Shown here: one piece after another, positions 52,903 through 58,262 of the stretch | Layout: each line of letters starts with the position of its first letter | How positions within the stretch are numbered: position 1 is the stretch's first letter | NCBI GenBank assembly: GCA_017482565.1 | Contig: JAFUMO010000015.1 | Location: 1 to 58,262 of the forward strand | From: Bacteroidales bacterium | Lineage (GTDB): Bacteria > Bacteroidota > Bacteroidia > Bacteroidales > UBA932 | DNA length: 58,262 nucleotides | Direction: 5' to 3' | Translations under genes and position numbers: made by a program | Notes under the pieces: model-generated | What the model was told of the DNA's origin: nothing | Seen by the model: the letters and a program-made list of their open reading frames with translations, nothing else | The model's database searches: none

Positions 52903-54534
52903 TCAGTCTTTGCAGCAGACAGGCCTGATCTGAGAGAAGAAATCGTTCCCCTTGTCATCAACAAGAATGAATGCAGGGAAGTTCTCAACCTCAATCTTCC
53001 AGATGGCCTCCATACCCAGCTCAGGATACTCAACGCACTCTACACTCTTGATATTCTCCTTTGCAAGGATTGCAGCAGGGCCGCCAATGCTTCCAAGGTA
53101 GAAACCGCCATGCTTGTGGCATGCATCTGTAACCTGCTGGCTCCTGTTTCCTTTGGCAATCATGATCATGCTGCCGCCGTTCTCCTGGAACAGGTCAACA
53201 TAGCTGTCCATACGGCCTGCTGTTGTAGGGCCGAACGAACCGCTGGCCATTCCTTTAGGGGTCTTGGCCGGACCTGCATAATATATAGGATGGTTCTTGA
53301 TATACTCAGGAAGTCCTTCACCCTTATCAATCCTCTCCTTAAGTTTCGCATGGGCTATATCCCTGCCCACAATGATGGTACCGTTCAAGAGCAGGAAAGT
53401 TGAAACAGGATACTGGCTCAGCTGCTCAAGAATCTCCTTCATAGGGCGGTTCAAGTCTACCTTAATGCCTTTTGCAAGAGCAGAACCTGAAAGATACTGC
53501 TCAGGGATAAGGCGTGCAGGATTTGAATCAAGTGTCTCAAGCCATATACCGTCCTTGTTGATCTTTGCCTTAACATTCCTGTCTGCACTGCAGCTCACAC
53601 CCATACCTACAGGGCAGGACGCACCATGGCGCGGAAGACGGATTACCCTAATGTCATGTGCAAAGTATTTTCCGCCGAACTGTGCACCAATTCCAAGGCA
53701 ATGTGCAGCCTTCAGGAGTCGCTTCTCCATCTCCACATCCCTGAAAGCATAACCCTCCTCACTTGCAGAGGTTGGAAGAGAATCATAATACTTGGTTGAA
53801 GCAAGCTTCACTGTCTTGAGGTTAAGCTCTGCTGAGGTACCTCCTATTACAAATGCAATATGGTAAGGAGGACATGCCGCTGTACCCAAAGTCTTCATCT
53901 TCTCAATAAGGTATGGCTCAAGCTTGTCGGGAGTAATTAGGGCCTTTGTCTCCTGGAAAAGGTACGTCTTGTTTGCAGATCCGCCGCCCTTAGCCACAAA
54001 GAGGAACTTGTATTCGTTGCCGTCGGTGGCAAATATGTCTATCTGGGCAGGAAGGTTGCAGCCTGTGTTCTTCTCATTGTACATGTCAAGAGGGACATTC
54101 TGAGAATAGCGGAGGTTATCATTTGTATATGTATCAAACACTCCGTAGGAGAGGGCCTCCTCATCACCGCCGCCTGTAAATACAAACTGACCTTTCTTTG
54201 CAACTATTGTAGCTGTACCTGTATCCTGGCAGAAAGGGAGCTGTCCCTTTGCAGAAACATCAGCATTCATGAGCATCTGGATTGCAACAGCCTTGTCATT
54301 GTCGCTGCTCTCCGGGTCTGAGAGTATCTTTGCAACCATCTCATTGTGTTCAGGGCGCAACATGAATGACACATCATGCATTGCCTGTCTTGCAAGAAGC
54401 CTCAGGCCCTCAGGGTCAACCTTGAGGAACTCCTTGTCACCGAATTTCTCCACAGATACATACTCTTTAGTAAGCAGGTGATACTCTGTGGTATCTTTTC
54501 CCATAGGGAACATTTCTTTGTAAACAAATTCCAT
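52903..54534 (-). CDS. Fumarate hydratase class I
   Basis: A 543-residue iron-sulfur fumarase, interconverting fumarate and malate. The FumA/FumB-type layout is seen: the N-terminal alpha domain has [17 protein letters not shown], the [19 protein letters not shown] region holds a cluster Cys, and the C-terminal beta domain has [20 protein letters not shown]. In Bacteroidales it is part of the reductive branch to succinate, feeding methylmalonyl-CoA mutase. It lies 24 bp after prfB and may share its transcript. Confidence 0.94.
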   Translation of the reverse strand: MEFVYKEMFPMGKDTTEYHLLTKEYVSVEKFGDKEFLKVDPEGLRLLARQAMHDVSFMLRPEHNEMVAKILSDPESSDNDKAVAIQMLMNADVSAKGQLPFCQDTGTATIVAKKGQFVFTGGGDEEALSYGVFDTYTNDNLRYSQNVPLDMYNEKNTGCNLPAQIDIFATDGNEYKFLFVAKGGGSANKTYLFQETKALITPDKLEPYLIEKMKTLGTAACPPYHIAFVIGGTSAELNLKTVKLASTKYYDSLPTSASEEGYAFRDVEMEKRLLKAAHCLGIGAQFGGKYFAHDIRVIRLPRHGASCPVGMGVSCSADRNVKAKINKDGIWLETLDSNPARLIPEQYLSGSALAKGIKVDLNRPMKEILEQLSQYPVSTFLLLNGTIIVGRDIAHAKLKERIDKGEGLPEYIKNHPIYYAGPAKTPKGMASGSFGPTTAGRMDSYVDLFQENGGSMIMIAKGNRSQQVTDACHKHGGFYLGSIGGPAAILAKENIKSVECVEYPELGMEAIWKIEVENFPAFILVDDKGNDFFSQIRPVCCKD

Positions 54535-54558
54535 AATTTATTGTATTTTAAGCATTCA

Positions 54559-55618
54559 TTATTGTTTCGTATTCTCCATGAGGTAGCTCCTCATAAACTC
54601 ATTGAGGTCACCGTCAAGCACCGCTGCGGTATCTGAAGTCTCGCACCCTGTACGAAGGTCCTTCACCATCTTGTAGGGATGCAGCACATAGCTCCTTATC
54701 TGTGACCCCCACTCAATCCTCTTCTTCTGTCCTTCCAGTTCAGCCTGCTTTGCCCTCTTCTTGGCAAGCTCTATTTCATATAGGTGTGATTTCAATATCC
54801 TCAGCGCATTCTGACGGTTATCAAGCTGTGAACGGGTCTCGGTATTCTCAACCACAATGCCGCTTGGGATATGCCTTACCCTCACACCAGTCTCCACCTT
54901 GTTCACATTCTGCCCTCCCGCACCGCTGGAACGGAAAGTGTCCCACTCCAGGTCTGAAGGATTTATCACTATCTCTATTGAGTCATCCACAAGGGGATAG
55001 ACAAAAACAGAAGAGAAGGTTGTCTGGCGTTTGCCCTGCGCATTGAAAGGTGATATCCTCACCATCCTGTGCACACCGTTCTCAGACTTGAGGTATCCGT
55101 AGGCAAAATCACCCTCAAATTCAATTGTGGCTGACTTTATCCCAGCCTCATCCCCCTCAAGCACATCATATACGGTAACCTTATATCCGTTTCTCTCGCC
55201 CCATCTGGTGTACATCCTCAGGAGCATGCTGCTCCAGTCGTTGCTCTCGGTGCCGCCTGCTCCTGAATTGATCTTCAGCAAGGCTCCAAGATTGTCACCC
55301 TCCTCTCCCAACATGCTCTTGAGTTCAAGCTCACCCAGCATGCTGTCAATCCTCTTCTCTTCAGATGCCGTCTCATCCTCCCCGGCACCCATCTCCTTCA
55401 GCAGATCCAACTCCTCCAGCGCCACAGCCACCGCATCCAGAGCATTTACCCAATATTTAACTCCCGACAATTTCTTCAGGAAAGCCTCCGCCTCCTTGGG
55501 ATCATCCCAAAAGCCTTCAGAAGTGCTTATCCTCTCTTTCTCCTGTACATCAGCCTTTTTACCGGCATAGTCAAAGAGACCTCCTCAGCGCATCCAGGCG
55601 CTCAATAAAACTGCTCAT
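54559..55618 (-). CDS. prfB: Peptide chain release factor 2, with programmed +1 frameshift
   Basis: The first frame runs from ATG 55618 for 15 codons (MSSFIERLDALRRSL) to TGA 55571-55573. The junction reads AGGAGG-TCT-CTT-TGA-C, the classic RF2 autoregulatory site: an internal Shine-Dalgarno three bases before CTT, then TGA C. A +1 shift continues as DYAGKKADVQEKE to 54559, giving 352 residues. RF2 features are SPF (189-191, stop recognition) and GGQ (234-236, peptide release). When RF2 is scarce, the ribosome pauses at TGA and shifts frame. Confidence 0.96.
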
Positions 55619-55643
55619 ATCAAATAAATTTAAACGCTTCCTG

Positions 55644-55651
55644 CAAAGATA
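55644..55651 (-). promoter_or_regulatory. -7 box of prfB
   Basis: Minus-strand TATCTTTG, 25 bp before the prfB ATG. Confidence 0.5.
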
Positions 55652-55660
55652 AGAAAAAAA

Positions 55661-56146
55661 CTACCTGAAACCCTTAATTGCATCCATAATTTGCCCATAG
55701 CCGTATCCCCGCCCCAAGGCGAAACGGAGGAGCTTCTGCCTTTTCACCTCAAGTGAATCATTCTCCTTCATCTGCCTCCACCGCTTCTGCAGCAGATCCA
55801 GCAGCACATCCTCACCAAACAGTTCCGCATTCTCCTCAAGAGCAATCCTTATGACGGATGCCTGTATCCCCAGCATCTTGAGGTTATAGGCTATCTTCAC
55901 CTCACCCCACCTGCTGAAGCGGGCCTTGTCCCTCACATACGCTCCGGCAAACCTTGCATCATCCACATACCCCTCCTCCACAAGGGCCCGCAGGATATCC
56001 TCGGCCTCATCATCTGTAAATGAAAGCATACCCTTTGCCAGAGAGGCATCCCTCCAGCGGGAAAGTTTCTGCCTCACCTGTGAACTGCAATATTCCGCTC
56101 TGCTGCATTGCCCCTGCAGCCTTGCCAAAGCCTGTTGCGGTGTCAT
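55661..56146 (-). CDS. recX: Regulatory protein RecX
   Basis: A 161-residue helical protein of the RecX family, which binds RecA filaments and limits them. The repeat pattern is seen in ALARLQGQCSRAEYCSSQVRQKL, DILRALVEEGYVDDARFAGAYVRDKARF and IAYNLKMLGIQASVIRIAL, three-helix units. It starts at ATG 56146; an in-frame TTG lies two codons upstream. The patatin gene ends seven bases before it, so they probably share a transcript. Confidence 0.9.
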   Translation of the reverse strand: MTPQQALARLQGQCSRAEYCSSQVRQKLSRWRDASLAKGMLSFTDDEAEDILRALVEEGYVDDARFAGAYVRDKARFSRWGEVKIAYNLKMLGIQASVIRIALEENAELFGEDVLLDLLQKRWRQMKENDSLEVKRQKLLRFALGRGYGYGQIMDAIKGFR

Positions 56147-56153
56147 AAACAAA

Positions 56154-58262
56154 TCAGAAATAATGGCCCAGGCTCACATAAGCCCCAACCTTGTGTTCAT
56201 AATCAGACCAATGCAGATTAAACGAAAGCGGTCCTATAGGACTGTTGTATGAATACTTGATGCCTGCACCCCACATACCTGCACTGTCTCCTGCAAGGAG
56301 GTCATCCAAACCATGGGATGTAGCAAGATAATTGGCCATACCATATATATAATGCTTCTCCCCAATCCTCTGCCTGAGGTCCAGCCTTGCAATGGCAACC
56401 GTATTATCCATGACAATTGCATATGGTACACCTACAAACGGAAGCTGTTGCCTGAAATACCTGCCGGGAACCATACCTCCTATATAATTAAGGAACGGTA
56501 CCCTTGTACAGGTCCCTATGATTGCACGGCCATACAGCTGCGGAAGCAGTACAAGCCTCTCTGCAAGCGAAATTGCCCCTCCAACATCAATCCTCACCGC
56601 CCCAAACTCCTCAAATCCGGACTTGAAATTGCTGTGATAGAAAGTCCCCTCTGCATCAAAGGTCATTCCACGGGTGGCAAAATAACTGTCATCGCGGCTG
56701 TCCATCCTCCCTTCCACATAATAGCCGAGGAATCCCTCATCCTTCACCTTATAAGCCTCATATTCAGGAGGCAGGTCATATTTCAGGTACTTGCTGAAAT
56801 CAAAATACTCATATCTGGCCCCACCTTCAAAATTAAAGTTCCTCAGATAAATGTTGGAAAGCTTCAGCTGCACCCTCTGATACCTGAATGAAAGGTTATC
56901 CTGGTTCCTTGTGGACTTATAGATGTTCATATCCTCTCCACCTGCCCTATAAGAAAGCCCTATCTTTGGAAAATCCTTGGAAGTATATGAATAATCAATC
57001 TCACCATAAGGATTATAGCTCAGCCTTGCCGTTACACCCAACTTTGAACCAAGCAGCTTATATTCACCCAAGCCCATATGCACCAGGATGGCAGCAGCCT
57101 CCTCCGAATCATACCTTGCTCCTACAGCAAGGAGATTTGCAGGCCCCTTCTTCACATTCACCACAAGAGACTCGTCATCATTCCCCTTGTTTACTACTGT
57201 ATAGGTAACAGAAGAGAAAGCCTTTGTACCCATAAGGATGGAAACACCCCTGTTTATGTCGCTTCCCGAGAGCTTTACATTATGCCTCAGCCCTGAAACC
57301 CTCTTCAGCCAATGCTCGTTCTCCTTCTCTATTCCCCTTATCTCCACACTCTTGAAACAGAATGTATCCTTCACCACCTCAGTTGCCTTGGGAACATCCG
57401 GACCCTTTGCCCCTGCATCCATTGAGTTCAGCTGACGTGCCAGCTTCTCCAGTTCAGCATATTTCTCCTGCGCCGCCTCCCTGCCGTTAATCATAAGCTG
57501 TTCAACCGCAGCCTTGTTGAAGCTGTAGGTACCATACTCGGAAACATCCGGCTTGATGAGGATATCCACATCCGCCACATTCTTCAGATATGTCTCACGC
57601 CCCATAAGCCCAATCATCTGGTTGAGCACCTGAGGGATGGATCTCAGATTTTCCGGCCCCGGATCATCATTCTGTATATCCACGCCTATCACAATATCCG
57701 CCCCCTTCTTCCTTGCCACATCCACCGGGAAATTGTTTATTATGCCGCCATCCACAAGCACCCTGCCATCCAGGTCCACAGGGGCAAACACACCAGGGAT
57801 TGCCATTGTTGCCCTCATGGCTACAGGGAGTATCCCTTCATCCAGAACCACAGGCTGTCCGGTAGAAAGGTCCGCAGCCACACAGGCAAAAGGAACGGGA
57901 AGATCATTGAAGTCCATGGGCTCCTGATACCCCATAGATAGGCCGTTGAGAAAATTCAGCACATTCTGTCCGCTGATAAGCCCTGCCGGAAGCCTTGAGA
58001 TTGGAGAATCCTCCTTAGCTGCCCCTTTCCCTGTGGTTATTCCATAGAAGGGGACCCTCAGCAGATATTTTGAATCCAGGCTCTTGATTGCAAACGAGGC
58101 ATCCCTCCTGGAAGAGGTATTGTCGCTGAGAAGATATTTCCAGTCACACCCGGCCACAATTGAATCCAGCTGCTCCGCATCATATCCCATCGCATACATA
58201 CCGCCAACCAGGCCTCCTATACTGGTCCCGACAATCATATCCACAGGCATCCCCACCTCCTC
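56154..58262 (-). CDS. Patatin-like phospholipase fused to an Omp85-type barrel (5' end cut by window)
   Basis: At least 703 residues are visible; the frame continues past the right edge. The patatin domain has the nucleophile elbow GTSIGG and the DGG of the catalytic dyad in VDGGIINNFPVDVARKKGADIVIGVDI. After ~310 residues a POTRA-like segment follows (FCFKSVEIRGIEKENEHWL), then a BamA/Omp85-type beta-barrel to the end (FNLHWSDYEHKVGAYVSLGHYF). This is the PlpD-type autotransporter-like architecture, placing the phospholipase at the outer membrane or outside. Confidence 0.9.
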   Translation of the reverse strand, partial: EEVGMPVDMIVGTSIGGLVGGMYAMGYDAEQLDSIVAGCDWKYLLSDNTSSRRDASFAIKSLDSKYLLRVPFYGITTGKGAAKEDSPISRLPAGLISGQNVLNFLNGLSMGYQEPMDFNDLPVPFACVAADLSTGQPVVLDEGILPVAMRATMAIPGVFAPVDLDGRVLVDGGIINNFPVDVARKKGADIVIGVDIQNDDPGPENLRSIPQVLNQMIGLMGRETYLKNVADVDILIKPDVSEYGTYSFNKAAVEQLMINGREAAQEKYAELEKLARQLNSMDAGAKGPDVPKATEVVKDTFCFKSVEIRGIEKENEHWLKRVSGLRHNVKLSGSDINRGVSILMGTKAFSSVTYTVVNKGNDDESLVVNVKKGPANLLAVGARYDSEEAAAILVHMGLGEYKLLGSKLGVTARLSYNPYGEIDYSYTSKDFPKIGLSYRAGGEDMNIYKSTRNQDNLSFRYQRVQLKLSNIYLRNFNFEGGARYEYFDFSKYLKYDLPPEYEAYKVKDEGFLGYYVEGRMDSRDDSYFATRGMTFDAEGTFYHSNFKSGFEEFGAVRIDVGGAISLAERLVLLPQLYGRAIIGTCTRVPFLNYIGGMVPGRYFRQQLPFVGVPYAIVMDNTVAIARLDLRQRIGEKHYIYGMANYLATSHGLDDLLAGDSAGMWGAGIKYSYNSPIGPLSFNLHWSDYEHKVGAYVSLGHYF

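Overview
The window comes from a Bacteroidales-type bacterium. The evidence is repeated TAnnTTTG promoter boxes, near-absence of Shine-Dalgarno sequences, fimbrillin-like and YjbH-like envelope proteins, a strict methylmalonyl-CoA mutase pair, and a monomeric [FeFe] hydrogenase. The futalosine hydrolase gene (mqnB) points to the futalosine menaquinone route and argues against a typical Bacteroides. The housekeeping genes use AGG heavily for arginine. The first ~4 kb is visibly AT-richer with different codon use and looks acquired. I saw no tRNA, rRNA or CRISPR array.

Layout. 1-4050: an acquired surface-peptide island. It has a recombinase tail, a promoter region with three copies of a 13-bp palindrome (possibly an invertible promoter), a 40-residue peptide gene, a two-domain surface lipoprotein, a PqqD/RRE-like protein, an HPr-kinase-like ATPase with an apparent frameshift, and an S26-type peptidase that runs into a truncated integrase. 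4.3-9.7 kb: hpt, adk, obgE, a PAP2 phosphatase and lplA, then xerC-hpf on the minus strand and rpsU. 9.8-14.6 kb: leuACDB behind a leucine-rich leader peptide and attenuator. 14.7-16.1 kb: a monomeric [FeFe] hydrogenase. 16.2-22.2 kb: metY-metX-thrA-asd behind a methionine-rich leader peptide. 22.2-27.7 kb: parE, an acyltransferase, an acyl-CoA synthetase with a long charged helical insertion, and a BASS-family transporter.

27.8-38.7 kb (minus strand): mutB and mutA under their own promoter, then hutU, an ABC exporter pair, a helix-hairpin-helix protein, rsmI and folE. 38.7-44.3 kb (plus strand): a two-component system, mqnB, an ABC ATPase, an ATP:cob(I)alamin adenosyltransferase (a plausible cofactor supplier for mutAB), a DUF2795 protein and trkA. 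44.3-58.3 kb (minus strand): a gate-domain membrane protein, a porin, an ABC-F ATPase, an envelope operon (YjbH-like, His/Asp-rich lipoprotein, YjbH-like, OmpA), fumarase, prfB with its programmed frameshift, recX, and a patatin-Omp85 protein cut by the window edge.

Most notable are the peptide island, the two amino-acid leader peptides (Leu and Met), the in-frame amber codon in the His/Asp-rich lipoprotein gene, and strong Shine-Dalgarno sequences at hpf, rpsU and prfB in a phylum that normally does not use them. All family assignments come from reading motifs; no database search was run.
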